From Streptomyces longispororuber (GTDB taxonomy: Bacteria > Actinomycetota > Actinomycetes > Streptomycetales > Streptomycetaceae), in assembly GCF_024448165.1 (NCBI RefSeq), contig NZ_JAMOLN010000087.1:1-38636 (forward strand): a stretch of DNA of 38,636 nucleotides, read 5' to 3'. Shown in pieces: positions 23,479 through 31,368 of this stretch; positions within the stretch are counted from its first letter, which is position 1; the number at the start of each line of letters is the position of its first letter. The position numbers and the translations under genes are program-made. The notes under the pieces are model-generated. The model was not told the origin of the DNA. It searched no databases and was given only the letters and a program-made list of their open reading frames with translations.

Positions 23479-23510
23479 GTCACAGGATCGCGCCCACCGG
23501 CATCTCGTGT
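23479..23510 (+). promoter_or_regulatory. Candidate SigJ promoter, rightward (CMD gene)
   Basis: GTCACAGGA, 10 bases, then CGGCATCTCGTGT: the same two blocks and spacing as the divergent copy. It ends 49 bases before the CMD ATG. The two copies are 36 bases apart, and the bases inside the spacer differ, so the conserved parts look selected. Confidence 0.7.
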
Positions 23511-23559
23511 TCGTCCGTCACCACCACCGAGCACGACCTGCCCCCAGGAGGGCCGCATC

Positions 23560-24039
23560 ATGACCGTGGAACCCCGATTCAACCTGCTCGCCGACAGCCC
23601 GACCGCCGCGAAGATCGCCAAGCGCTTCTACAACGTCTCGCTGGCACTGGACGACTCCGACCTGCCCAAGTCCCTCAGGGAACTGGTGGAGTTGAGGGTC
23701 GGCCAGCTCAACGGCTGCGGCTTCTGCGTGGACATCCACACCAAGGAGGCCGCGGCCGCGGGCGAGAGCGCGCTGCGCATCAACCTGGTCGCGGCCTGGC
23801 GCCACACCACCGTCTTCACGGAGGCCGAGCGGGCCGCCCTGGCGCTCGCCGAGGAGGGCACCCGCCTCGGCGACCACGGCGTCTCCGACGAGACGTGGGC
23901 CGAGGTCCGCAAGCACTTCGACGACGACCAGACCGGCGCGCTGGTCTGTCTGGTCTCCCTGATCAACGCGGCCACCCGGATGAACGTGATCGTCCACAAC
24001 CCCGGGGGTTCGTACGAGCCGGGGATGTTCGCGGCCTGA
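23560..24039 (+). CDS. Carboxymuconolactone decarboxylase (AhpD-like) family protein
   Basis: A 159-residue all-helical protein with the redox motif Cys53-x-x-Cys56 in RVGQLNGCGFCVDIHTKEA, with His60 four residues on, as in AhpD-type alkylhydroperoxidases. The helix ALVCLVSLINAATRMNVIVHNP near the end is typical. It probably reduces peroxides or acts on a small organic substrate. The ATG has AGGAGGG nine bases upstream. It is divergent from sigJ, and the two share a mirrored promoter block, making it the likely sole local target of that sigma factor. A decarboxylase activity should not be read from the family name. Confidence 0.93.
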   Translation: MTVEPRFNLLADSPTAAKIAKRFYNVSLALDDSDLPKSLRELVELRVGQLNGCGFCVDIHTKEAAAAGESALRINLVAAWRHTTVFTEAERAALALAEEGTRLGDHGVSDETWAEVRKHFDDDQTGALVCLVSLINAATRMNVIVHNPGGSYEPGMFAA

Positions 24040-24064
24040 CCAGCCGGTGATCGAACCCGATAGC

Positions 24065-24103
24065 GTCCCTCCCCGTACGTGAACGTGACGGCCGGGGAGG
24101 GAC
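24065..24103 (+). promoter_or_regulatory. Hairpin sequestering the ribosome site of the next gene
   Basis: GTCCCTCCCCG (24065-24075) pairs perfectly with CGGGGAGGGAC (24093-24103) across a 17-base loop. The 3' arm contains the GGGAGGG ribosome site, one base before the TTG start at 24105. It could instead end the CMD message. TAGCGT (24061-24066) is a possible -10. Confidence 0.65.
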
Positions 24104-24104
24104 G

Positions 24105-25085
24105 TTGACGAGTACGACGAGCAGCGGCAGTGGACGCGAGGGACTGTGTCCGGTCGTGATGCTGCTGCCACAGGGGCCGGTGAACGACGCGGGGGCGGCC
24201 CTGGCCGCCGCCCGCGACCGGCTCGCCGGTCTGCAGCCGGGCGGACTGCGGTGGACGGGGATCGGACAGGTGCTGCGCCACCTGTTCACGCACGGGTACG
24301 AGGAGCGGCCCCCCACCGCTGCGCTGATAGCGGAGCTGATGCCGGACGTGCGGGCCGCGGCCGAGGCCCAGCTCGCCGGCTACCACGCCGACTGGACCAC
24401 CGACCCCACGGCCCGCGCCTGGGCCCCGCTCGGCCACACCGACCACCCCGAGCAGGGCCGCACGGCCACCCTGATCGCGCTGGCACTGCTCGATCCGGCG
24501 GCGCACGGGGCGGCCGCCCGGGAGGCGTTCCGCACGGCGGGCGCGCTCGCCGTCGGGCTCTGCGCCGCCGGATACGCGCTGCTCGGCCCGGCGGAGCGCG
24601 CCGAGGCCGTCGACCGGCTGCGCACGGTGGCCGCGACCGACCCCGGCGGCGCGGCCCTCACCCTCGTACGGGCGCTGCTCGCGCTGGGCTGCGACGAGGA
24701 GACCGCCGACGTCGTACGGGACCTGGCGTCCCGCGGCGTCCCGGTCCGGCTCCCCGCCGACGCGCTGGCGGCGGCGCCCGCCCGGGCCCGTGCGGCCCTC
24801 GCCGACAGCGCACTGCGCGACCTGCTCGACGACCCGGACCGCAACCTCGCGGACCTGGACCAGACGGCCGACGACGTCGTGTCGGAGGTACTGGCCTGCG
24901 GCACCGACCACCACGACCAAGTCCGCGACGCCCTGCGGACGTTGGTCTCCGACGCCACCCGCACCCCCGGCCTCCGCCGCCGCGCCGCCACCCGGCTCGC
25001 CCTCGTCTCTCCGGACGAGGAGGCGGCGGCGCACGCCTATCTGGGGGCCGTGGGGGTGCCCGACACCCGAAGACCGGGGCCGTAG
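24105..25085 (+). CDS. Hypothetical all-alpha protein, 326 residues
   Basis: I do not recognise this family. The start is a rare TTG with GGGAGGG four bases upstream, giving MTSTTSSGSGREGLCPVVMLLPQG. No other start in this frame has a ribosome site, though ATG near 24159 is possible. The protein is almost wholly Ala/Leu/Arg-rich helix pairs (AALAAARDRLAGL, AELMPDVRAAAEAQLAGY, RRRAATRLALVSPDEEAAAHAYL), resembling HEAT-like repeats. There is no signal peptide, no cysteine pair and no catalytic motif. GC-rich codon use matches the neighbours. An imperfect G/C hairpin and then the strong 25133-25172 hairpin follow. Confidence 0.75.
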   Translation: MTSTTSSGSGREGLCPVVMLLPQGPVNDAGAALAAARDRLAGLQPGGLRWTGIGQVLRHLFTHGYEERPPTAALIAELMPDVRAAAEAQLAGYHADWTTDPTARAWAPLGHTDHPEQGRTATLIALALLDPAAHGAAAREAFRTAGALAVGLCAAGYALLGPAERAEAVDRLRTVAATDPGGAALTLVRALLALGCDEETADVVRDLASRGVPVRLPADALAAAPARARAALADSALRDLLDDPDRNLADLDQTADDVVSEVLACGTDHHDQVRDALRTLVSDATRTPGLRRRAATRLALVSPDEEAAAHAYLGAVGVPDTRRPGP

Positions 25086-25132
25086 CGGCCGGACCCCGCC
25101 GGGCCTACGGGCCGGGCGGGGCCACACAGAAA

Positions 25133-25172
25133 CAGGTGAGGCGCCTACCGAATCCGGTAGGCGCCTCACCTG
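25133..25172. terminator. Bidirectional terminator between the hypothetical gene and tRNA-Pro
   Basis: A perfect 18-bp stem (CAGGTGAGGCGCCTACCG with its complement) has an AATC loop. TGTTTTGG follows on the plus strand and TTTCTGTG on the minus strand, so it can end both the plus-strand gene and the tRNA. A second, imperfect CCCCGCC/GGCGGGG hairpin lies just upstream, about 25095-25121. Confidence 0.9.
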
Positions 25173-25184
25173 CTGTTTTGGCTG

Positions 25185-25258
25185 TCGGGGTGGCGGGATT
25201 TGAACCCACGACCTCTTCGTCCCGAACGAAGCGCGCTGCCAAGCTGCGCTACACCCCG
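25185..25258 (-). tRNA. tRNA-Pro (anticodon CGG)
   Basis: The minus strand reads CGGGGTG ... CACCCCG for the seven-pair acceptor stem with discriminator A. It has D-arm GCGCAGCTTGGCAGCGCG, anticodon stem CTTCG/CGAAG with loop TTCGGGA (anticodon CGG, codon CCG), and T-arm GTGGGTTCAAATCCCGC. The 3' CCA is not encoded (ACA follows). A possible -10, TAAAGT, lies about 50 bases upstream on the minus strand. A strong hairpin 12 bases downstream ends it. The 25259-25402 stretch holds this leader and no gene. Confidence 0.97.
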
Positions 25259-25402
25259 ATGTCGTTGCTCCGCTCTCTGCAGTCCTGCAGGTCGCGGCGA
25301 CATCGATTACTTTAGCGGACCGGCGGCCTGAGACGAAATCCGGTTTTCGGGGCCCCGGATCTCGGGCCCGGTCCGGCGGGGCGGAGCCGCTTCCGGGAGG
25401 GG

Positions 25403-26350
25403 CTACCCGCGGTGCTGCGCCGGTGTCAGCGTCAGCAGGCTCGCCTCCGGCGGGCACGCGAAGCGGACCGGGGTGTAGCGGTTCGTGCCGCAGCCCGCCG
25501 AGACGTGGAGGTACGAGGTGCGGCCCGCCGCCTCGTGCGTGGACAGGCCCTTCACGCGGTCCGTGTCCAGGTCGCAGTTGGTGACGAGGGCGCCGTAGAA
25601 GGGGATGCAGAGCTGGCCGCCGTGGGTGTGCCCGGCGAGGATCAGCGGATAGCCGTCGGAGGCGAAGGCGTCCAGGGCGCGCAGGTACGGGGCGTGCACC
25701 ACGCCCATCGAGAAGTCGGGGCCGGACAGCGGGCCGCCCGCCACCTCCGCGTACCGGTCGCGCTTGATGTGCGGGTCGTCCAGGCCGGTGAGGCCGATCT
25801 CGACGCCGGCCACCTTGAGCGTGCCGCGGGTGTTGGTGAGGTTCAGCCAGCCCGCCTCGTCGAAGCCGTCGCGCAGCCCCTCCCACGGGTTGCGGGGGAC
25901 GCCGACGGCCGGTCCCTGGCCGTTCAGGCCGTGCTTGCCGGAGACCTTCTCCAGCAGATACCGGCCGGGGTTGCGGAACTTGGGGCCGTAGTAGTCGTTC
26001 GAGCCGAAGACGTACGCGCCCGGGAACTCCATCAGCGGGCCGAGCGCGTCGAGCACCTCGGGGACGCCCTCCGGGTCGGAGAGGTTGTCGCCCGTGTTGA
26101 TGACGAAGTCGGGGCGCAGTCCGGCGAGCGAGCGCAGCCAGCGCTGCTTCTTGCGCTGGCCGCCGACCATGTGGATGTCGGAGACCTGGAGGATGCGCAG
26201 CGGGCGCATGCCCGCAGGCAGGACCGGGACCGTCACCCGTCGCAGTCGGAAGGAGCGGGCCTCGAAGCCCGCCGCGTAGGCCACTCCGGCGGCGCCCGCC
26301 GCCATCACTCCGGCCGTCACCTTCAGGGGAATCCCGTATCGCGCGCGCAT
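25403..26350 (-). CDS. Membrane-anchored metallophosphoesterase
   Basis: A 315-residue calcineurin-like phosphoesterase. The N-terminus (KVTAGVMAAGAAGVAYAAGFE, 10-30) is a signal anchor. Metal motifs follow in order: SDIH (57-60), TGDN (86-89), GSNDYYG (in place of the usual GNHD/E), and GHTHGGQ near residue 240. This set matches the YkuE/YaeI-type enzymes that act on UDP-activated or lipid-linked phosphates at the membrane. The true substrate is unknown. The ATG lies 76 bases from the divergent YqeY gene. The tRNA-Pro gene lies downstream on the same strand. Confidence 0.92.
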   Translation of the reverse strand: MRARYGIPLKVTAGVMAAGAAGVAYAAGFEARSFRLRRVTVPVLPAGMRPLRILQVSDIHMVGGQRKKQRWLRSLAGLRPDFVINTGDNLSDPEGVPEVLDALGPLMEFPGAYVFGSNDYYGPKFRNPGRYLLEKVSGKHGLNGQGPAVGVPRNPWEGLRDGFDEAGWLNLTNTRGTLKVAGVEIGLTGLDDPHIKRDRYAEVAGGPLSGPDFSMGVVHAPYLRALDAFASDGYPLILAGHTHGGQLCIPFYGALVTNCDLDTDRVKGLSTHEAAGRTSYLHVSAGCGTNRYTPVRFACPPEASLLTLTPAQHRG

Positions 26351-26426
26351 GGGCCCATCGTGTCAGACGGGCCGGGCCCCGGAAATCGGCGGGCGCCGCC
26401 ACCCCCGCACCTGCGACAATCACGTC

Positions 26427-26891
26427 ATGACCACGCTCAAGTCCAAGCTGCAGGACGACCTCAACGCCGCGATCAAGGGGCGCGACGCGCTGCGCTCCTC
26501 GACGCTCCGGATGACCCTCGCCGCGATCACCACCCAGGAGGTCGCGGGCAAGGAGAAGCGCGAGCTCTCCGATGACGAGGTGCAGGCGGTGATCGTCAAG
26601 GAGGCGAAGAAGCGCCGCGAGGCGGCCGAGGCCTTCGAGAAGGGCGGGCGCGCCGAGTCCGCCGCCCAGGAGAAGGCGGAGGGCGAGGTCCTCGCCGAGT
26701 ACCTGCCGCAGCAGCTGACCGACGCCGAGCTGGAGCAGATCGTCGCGCAGGCCGTCGAGGAGGCCAAGGCGGCCGGTGCCGAGGGCGGCAAGGCCATGGG
26801 CCAGGTCATGAAGATCGTGAAGCCCAAGGTCGCGGACCGTGCCGAGGGCGGCCGGGTCGCCGCGACGGTGAAGCGCCTGCTCGCGGGCTGA
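26427..26891 (+). CDS. GatB/YqeY domain-containing protein
   Basis: A 154-residue helical protein of the YqeY family, which is related to the tRNA-binding tail domain of the GatB amidotransferase subunit. It begins TTLKSKLQDDLNAAIKGRDALRSSTLRMTLAAITTQEV, with the typical EVLAEYLPQQLTDAELEQIV in the middle and GKAMGQVMKIVKPKVADRAEGGRVAATVKRLL at the end. No ribosome site precedes ATG 26427, but GACAAT lies six bases upstream, so the message is probably leaderless. It is divergent from the phosphoesterase. A perfect 16-bp hairpin follows. Confidence 0.93.
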   Translation: MTTLKSKLQDDLNAAIKGRDALRSSTLRMTLAAITTQEVAGKEKRELSDDEVQAVIVKEAKKRREAAEAFEKGGRAESAAQEKAEGEVLAEYLPQQLTDAELEQIVAQAVEEAKAAGAEGGKAMGQVMKIVKPKVADRAEGGRVAATVKRLLAG

Positions 26892-26927
26892 GACCAGGCA
26901 CCCGACGGAGACATCCGCCGGGTACGT

Positions 26928-26962
26928 GAAAGGGGCGCTCCCCGCCGGGGAGCGCCCCTTTC
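26928..26962. terminator. Bidirectional terminator between YqeY and PBP genes
   Basis: GAAAGGGGCGCTCCCC and GGGGAGCGCCCCTTTC form a perfect 16-bp stem with a three-base loop, between two convergent genes. Confidence 0.93.
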
Positions 26963-26987
26963 GCATGGTTCACGTGCGCGGGGAGGG

Positions 26988-29234
26988 TCAGCGGCCCCAG
27001 CCGCCGCCGTTCCCGTTCCCGTTGTTGCCGCCGATCAGGTCCGGCGGGATCGAGATGCCGGGCAGCGGGTCGTCGCCCCCGTCGTCGCCGCCACCGGGCT
27101 TGCCGTCGTCGCGGCCCTTGTCCCGCCCCTTGTCCTTGTCCTTGTCCTTCTTGTCGGGGTTGGGGATGTCGACCAGGTTGAAGCCGGGCGCGGGCTTGTC
27201 GGCGAGCGCGCCGGTCATGGCGCTGCGCCAGATCGGACCCGGGGTGTCGGCGCCGTAGACCTTGTCGTGGAACCGGCCGCCGATGGGGATGTTCACCATC
27301 TCGACGTTCTGCTGCGGGCTGCCGACCCAGACGGCACCGGACAGGTTCGGCGTGTAGCCGACGAACCAGGCGTTCTTCCGGGCGTCGGTGGTACCGGTCT
27401 TGCCCGCGTTGGCCCGGTTCTGCAGGCCGGCCTGCTGGCCCGTACCGGAGTCGGTCACGCCGCTGAGCAGGGTGTTGATCTTGTCGGCGGTCTCCGTCGA
27501 CATGGCGCGCGAGCACTTCGTCTTCGGCACGTCGAGCGCCTTGCCCTGCGGGTCGGTGATCGACTCGATGGCGACGGGCGTGCAGTACGTGCCGCGGTTG
27601 GCGAACGCCGCGTACGCGGACGCCATCGTCAGCGGCGACAGACCCGTCGAGCCGAGGGTCATCGACGAGGGGACCTCGTCGACCTTGGTGCCGTTGCCCT
27701 GCACCACGCCCAGCTTGTCGGTCATCTGGACGACCGGGCACATGCCGGTGTCGGCGACCATCTGCACGAAGTACGTGTTGATGGACTTCTCCATCGCCTC
27801 CTTGAGGCGATAGGGGCCGACCTCCGACTCGTTCTCGTTCTCCACCATCGCCGGGTTCGTCCGCGAGTTCACCCACGGCTTGCCGCTGCAGGTCTGCACC
27901 GAGCTCGGGTACGGCATCTCGTACGGCGCCGGGTACTCCTGCGTGACCGGCGTGCCCTTCTCCAGGGCCGCCGCCGCCAGGAACGGCTTGAACGTCGAAC
28001 CGGTCGGGAAGCCGTAGTTCGAGCCGTGGTACTTGGCGTTGACGGAGTAGTTGTACTCCGTCTCGTTCTTGTCGTAGCCGTACGGCTTCGACTGGCCCAT
28101 GCCGAGGATCTTGCCGGTGCCGGGCTCGACGAGCGTGACGGCCGTCGCGACCTTGTCCGACTTGTAGACGTTCTCGCTTATGGCCGCCTGGACCGAGTCC
28201 TGCGACTGCGGTTCGAGGGTGGTCTTCACCGTCAGGCCGCCGCGGTTCCACACCTTGGCCCGGGCTTCCTTCGTCTCGCCGAAGACCGGGTCGTTGAGGA
28301 AGACCTGCTTGACGTAGTCGCAGAAGAAGGCCGCGCCCTTGACCGCGGTGATGCAGCCGTTCTGCGGCTTGCTGACCTTGAGGCCGAGCGGTGTCTCCTT
28401 GGCCTTGTCGGCGTCGGCCTGCGAGATGTCGTGCACCTCGGCCATGCGCTGCAGCACGACGTTGCGCCGCTTCTTCGCCTCGGCCTCGTCGTTGACGGGG
28501 TCGTAACGGCTCGGCGACTGCACGATGCCCGCGAGCAGCGCGGACTCCTGCACGTTCAGGTCCTTGGCGTGCTTGGAGAAGTAGCGCTGCGCGGCCGCCT
28601 CGACGCCGTACGCCTGCTGCCCGAAGTACGTGATGTTCAGGTAGTTGGCGAGGATCTTCTTCTTGCCCAGCTCGTCCTCGACCTGGATCGCGTACTTGAG
28701 CTCGCGGACCTTGCGGCCGATCGTCTGCTGGGTGGCCTGCGCGACCTTGGTGGGGTCGTCGCCGGCCTCCTCGATGAAGACGTTCTTCACGTACTGCTGG
28801 GTGAGGGTGGAGGCGCCCTGGGAGACCCCGCCGTCCCGCGCGTTCGCGTTGATCGCGCGCAGGATGCCCTTCGCGTCGACCGCCCCGTGCTCGTAGAACC
28901 GGGAGTCCTCGATCGCGACGAGCGCCTTCTGCATGTACGGCGAGATCTGATCGAGGGGGACCACCGTGCGGTCGCGCGAGTAGACGGTCGCGATCTTCCC
29001 GCCCTGGCTGTCCAGGATCGTGGTGCGCTGGCTCAGCGGCGGGGTCTTCAGGTTGGCGGGGATCTCGTCGAACCCCTCGACGGAACCCTTGGCCGCGAGG
29101 CCGAGCGCGCCCGCGGCGGGCAGCGCGATTCCGGCGAGCACGGCTCCCGAGAGCACGCTGACACCGAGGAACTTGGCGGCCTGTTGGGCCGGCGACATAC
29201 CGCCGCCGTTACCGGCCGAGCGCTTCTTTCCCAT
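26988..29234 (-). CDS. Class A penicillin-binding protein (transglycosylase/transpeptidase)
   Basis: Bifunctional peptidoglycan synthase, 748 residues, anchored by a span at about 25-48. The glycosyltransferase domain has its catalytic Glu109 in AIEDSRFYEHGAVD, plus GASTLTQQYVKN and RKVRELKYAIQVE. The transpeptidase domain has Ser413-Thr-Phe-Lys416 (GSTFKPF), Ser484-Ile-Asn486 (KSINTYF) and Lys612-Thr-Gly-Thr (GKTGTTDARKNAWFVGYTP). The tail after residue 690 is a Lys/Asp-rich, then Gly/Asn-rich, low-complexity extension (DKDKDKGRDKGRDDGKPGGGDDGG). ATG 29234 lacks a ribosome site but follows TAGGCT by seven bases, so it is probably leaderless. In S. coelicolor the equivalent gene also sits beside wblA. 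Confidence 0.95.
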   Translation of the reverse strand: MGKKRSAGNGGGMSPAQQAAKFLGVSVLSGAVLAGIALPAAGALGLAAKGSVEGFDEIPANLKTPPLSQRTTILDSQGGKIATVYSRDRTVVPLDQISPYMQKALVAIEDSRFYEHGAVDAKGILRAINANARDGGVSQGASTLTQQYVKNVFIEEAGDDPTKVAQATQQTIGRKVRELKYAIQVEDELGKKKILANYLNITYFGQQAYGVEAAAQRYFSKHAKDLNVQESALLAGIVQSPSRYDPVNDEAEAKKRRNVVLQRMAEVHDISQADADKAKETPLGLKVSKPQNGCITAVKGAAFFCDYVKQVFLNDPVFGETKEARAKVWNRGGLTVKTTLEPQSQDSVQAAISENVYKSDKVATAVTLVEPGTGKILGMGQSKPYGYDKNETEYNYSVNAKYHGSNYGFPTGSTFKPFLAAAALEKGTPVTQEYPAPYEMPYPSSVQTCSGKPWVNSRTNPAMVENENESEVGPYRLKEAMEKSINTYFVQMVADTGMCPVVQMTDKLGVVQGNGTKVDEVPSSMTLGSTGLSPLTMASAYAAFANRGTYCTPVAIESITDPQGKALDVPKTKCSRAMSTETADKINTLLSGVTDSGTGQQAGLQNRANAGKTGTTDARKNAWFVGYTPNLSGAVWVGSPQQNVEMVNIPIGGRFHDKVYGADTPGPIWRSAMTGALADKPAPGFNLVDIPNPDKKDKDKDKGRDKGRDDGKPGGGDDGGDDPLPGISIPPDLIGGNNGNGNGGGWGR

Positions 29235-29241
29235 GGGGGGC

Positions 29242-29247
29242 AGCCTA
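29242..29247 (-). promoter_or_regulatory. Leaderless -10 of the PBP gene
   Basis: TAGGCT on the minus strand ends seven bases before ATG 29234, and no ribosome site is present. Transcription would begin at or next to the start codon. Confidence 0.6.
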
Positions 29248-29455
29248 CGTTCTGATTCTCCGGACAGGCGTATATGCCTTGGCCTAAGCTGCACTCAACT
29301 GTCACAGCAGTGCGGTCTCGTATCAAGACGTGGGACGCCCCGAAACGTTCCCGGCACTTTTCCCAGCTTGTCGAAGTGCCTCTTGTAGTCATTCCCGTCC
29401 CCCTCCGCGGACCTCTCGCGCGGGGCTCGGAGGGTGTCCGAATCCGCCTCGTGTG

Positions 29456-29556
29456 TCACCCGACGCCCGTTGTGGCTCAAGTGAACTGTCCCGGTTTGCC
29501 GGGGTTATTACGCATGTCCCTCGGTCACTCCGTCGGGTGATCTGCCGCTTACGCAT
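29456..29556 (+). promoter_or_regulatory. Repeats upstream of wblA
   Basis: TCACCCGACG (29456-29465) and CGTCGGGTGA (29531-29540) are a perfect 10-bp inverted pair. TTACGCAT occurs directly at 29508 and 29549, 41 bases apart. These lie in the roughly 460-base region between the PBP start and the wblA ATG, which contains no gene and is unusually AT-rich in places. They are candidate regulator sites or a structured leader for wblA. Confidence 0.5.
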
Positions 29557-29695
29557 AGTCCGTTCGGGCCATTCAAGATTGGGCCCGAAGGGGGTGTTGC
29601 GCTGTGCCCACCTTCCGTAACGTCCTCAACTGGCGGCGGTGAATATGCCGCTGCCGCCGTGGGGGAGCCTCGATTCGGGAGAGGACGGCGCCGGT

Positions 29696-30040
29696 ATGGG
29701 CTGGGTAGTCGACTGGAGTGCGCAGGCGGCCTGCCGCACTACCGATCCGGATGAACTGTTCGTTCAAGGAGCAGCGCAGAACCGGGCGAAGGCGGTGTGC
29801 ACGGGATGTCCCGTGCGGACCGAGTGCCTGGCGGACGCGCTCGACAATCGCGTCGAGTTCGGCGTGTGGGGTGGCATGACGGAGCGGGAGCGTCGCGCAC
29901 TGCTGCGCAGGCGTCCGACCGTCACCTCATGGCGCCGGCTGCTTGAGACGGCGCGGACGGAGTACGAGCGCGACACGGGGCTGCTGCCCGTCGAGCTCGA
30001 GGACGACGAGACGTACGAGAGGTACGCGGCCGTCGGGTAG
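29696..30040 (+). CDS. wblA: WhiB-like iron-sulfur regulator WblA
   Basis: WblA represses secondary metabolism and is needed for normal sporulation in Streptomyces. The 114-residue product opens MGWVVDWSAQAACRTTDPDELFVQGAAQNRAKAVCTGCPVRTECLADALDNRVEFGVWGGMTERERRALLRRRP. Cys13, Cys35, Cys38 and Cys44 hold the [4Fe-4S] cluster, GVWGG is the family turn, and the Arg-rich stretch after it contacts DNA. The sequence is nearly identical to S. coelicolor WblA as I remember it. ATG 29696 has GAGAGGA about ten bases upstream and gives the known N-terminus; ATG 29645 would add 17 residues. A long regulated leader is likely. Confidence 0.95.
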   Translation: MGWVVDWSAQAACRTTDPDELFVQGAAQNRAKAVCTGCPVRTECLADALDNRVEFGVWGGMTERERRALLRRRPTVTSWRRLLETARTEYERDTGLLPVELEDDETYERYAAVG

Positions 30041-30073
30041 ACGGCGCGCGTCACCAGCCGACGTACGTACGGC

Positions 30074-31324
30074 TCACGATGCTCCGGCCGGATTGCCACC
30101 GGCCGCGAGCCGATGTCCGATGTCCCTGAGACCTGCCAGGTCGTGCACGTCGCCCGGCAGGGCCGCGACCTCCGTCACGGCGACCTCGGGGTGGAGAGCG
30201 GTGAAGCGGTCACGCGTGCGCTGTTCGCGCGCCACCACGTGCATGCGCTCGGCGTGCAACCGCAGCAGTCCCGCGGTCAGTTGCTCGATGGTGGGGTCCG
30301 AAGGGGCCTCCGCTGCGGCGGGGGAGCCTGGCGCGGGAGCGGTACGAACCTCTTCCTTCCCGCCCGTCTGATCCACAATGCGGCGCTCGTCAAGATTTTC
30401 TGCGGCCGCGAGGGCGCGCTCGGCGGACAGCCGTCCCGCACCGCTGCCGTGCACCCGGTTCAGCACGAGACCGGCCAGCGGCATCCGCTCCGCCGCCAGC
30501 CGTTCCACGAAGTACGCGGCCTCGCGCAGCGCGTCCCGCTCGGGCGCGGCGACCACGAGGAACGCGGTGCCGGGCGCCTGCAGCAGCTTGTACGTGGCGT
30601 CGGCGCGGGTGCGGAAGCCGCCGAACGTCGTGTCCATCGCGGCCACGAACGTCTGGACGTCGCGCAGGAGTTGACCGCCGAGCAGCTTGCCGAGCGTGCC
30701 GGTCATCATCGACATCCCGACGTTCAGGAACTTCATGCCCGCGCGCCCGCCGACCTTCGCCGGCGCCATCAGGAGCCGGATCAGCTTCCCGTCCAGGAAC
30801 GAGCCGAGCCGGGTCGGCGCGTCCAGGAAGTCGAGCGCGGAGCGGGACGGCGGGGTGTCCACGACGATCAGGTCCCACTCGTCGCGCGAGCGGAGCTGGC
30901 CCAGCTTCTCCATCGCCATGTACTCCTGCGTGCCCGCGAAGCCCGCCGAGAGCGACTGGTAGAAGGGGTTGGAGAGGATCGCCCTCGCCCGCTCCTCGTC
31001 CGCGTGCGCCTCGACGATCTCGTCGAAGGTGCGCTTCATGTCGAGCATCATCGCGTGCAGCTCGCCGCCCGCGGCGTCATCGATGTCCTTCACCCGGCGC
31101 GGGGTGTTGTCCAGCGAGTCGATGCCCATGGACTGGGCGAGCCGGCGCGCCGGGTCGATGGTGAGGACGACGACCTTCCGGCCGCGCTCGGCCGCGCGCA
31201 GGCCGAGGGCGGCCGCGGTCGTCGTCTTGCCGACGCCGCCGCTGCCGCAGCAGACCACGATGCGGGTGGCGGGGTCGTCGAGCAGCGGATCGACGTCGAG
31301 CGGGGCCTGCGGATCCAGCGTCAT
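30074..31324 (-). CDS. ArsA/Get3-type ATPase, paralogue 1
   Basis: A 416-residue SIMIBI-class ATPase. The P-loop is CCGSGGVGKTTT: Lys33 is present, but the signature lysine of the GKGGxGKT motif is Ser28. Switch I keeps the Asp57-Pro-Ala motif (VLTIDPARRLAQSM), and switch II is VVDTPPSRSALDFLDAPTRL. The C-terminal region includes RFTALHPEVAVTEVAALPGDVHDLAGLRDIGHRL. It follows its paralogue by 44 bases, and that gap holds a 17-bp duplication carrying two extra ATGs with AGGA sites. No arsenic genes are nearby, so an arsenite role is unlikely. It is convergent with wblA, as in S. coelicolor. Confidence 0.9.
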   Translation of the reverse strand: MTLDPQAPLDVDPLLDDPATRIVVCCGSGGVGKTTTAAALGLRAAERGRKVVVLTIDPARRLAQSMGIDSLDNTPRRVKDIDDAAGGELHAMMLDMKRTFDEIVEAHADEERARAILSNPFYQSLSAGFAGTQEYMAMEKLGQLRSRDEWDLIVVDTPPSRSALDFLDAPTRLGSFLDGKLIRLLMAPAKVGGRAGMKFLNVGMSMMTGTLGKLLGGQLLRDVQTFVAAMDTTFGGFRTRADATYKLLQAPGTAFLVVAAPERDALREAAYFVERLAAERMPLAGLVLNRVHGSGAGRLSAERALAAAENLDERRIVDQTGGKEEVRTAPAPGSPAAAEAPSDPTIEQLTAGLLRLHAERMHVVAREQRTRDRFTALHPEVAVTEVAALPGDVHDLAGLRDIGHRLAAGGNPAGAS

Positions 31325-31354
31325 GAATGGCGTCCTGTCATGAATGGCGTCCTG
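31321..31354 (-). repeat. 17-bp perfect tandem duplication of the ArsA-1 start site
   Basis: TCATGAATGGCGTCCTG occurs twice in a row (31321-31337 and 31338-31354), with TCATGG following. On the minus strand this gives three ATGs, at 31358, 31341 and 31324. The first two each open MTGRHS-stop, with the TGA overlapping the next ATG. The second and third ATGs are each preceded by AGGA. Confidence 0.9.
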
Positions 31355-31368
31355 TCATGGAGCGGTCC

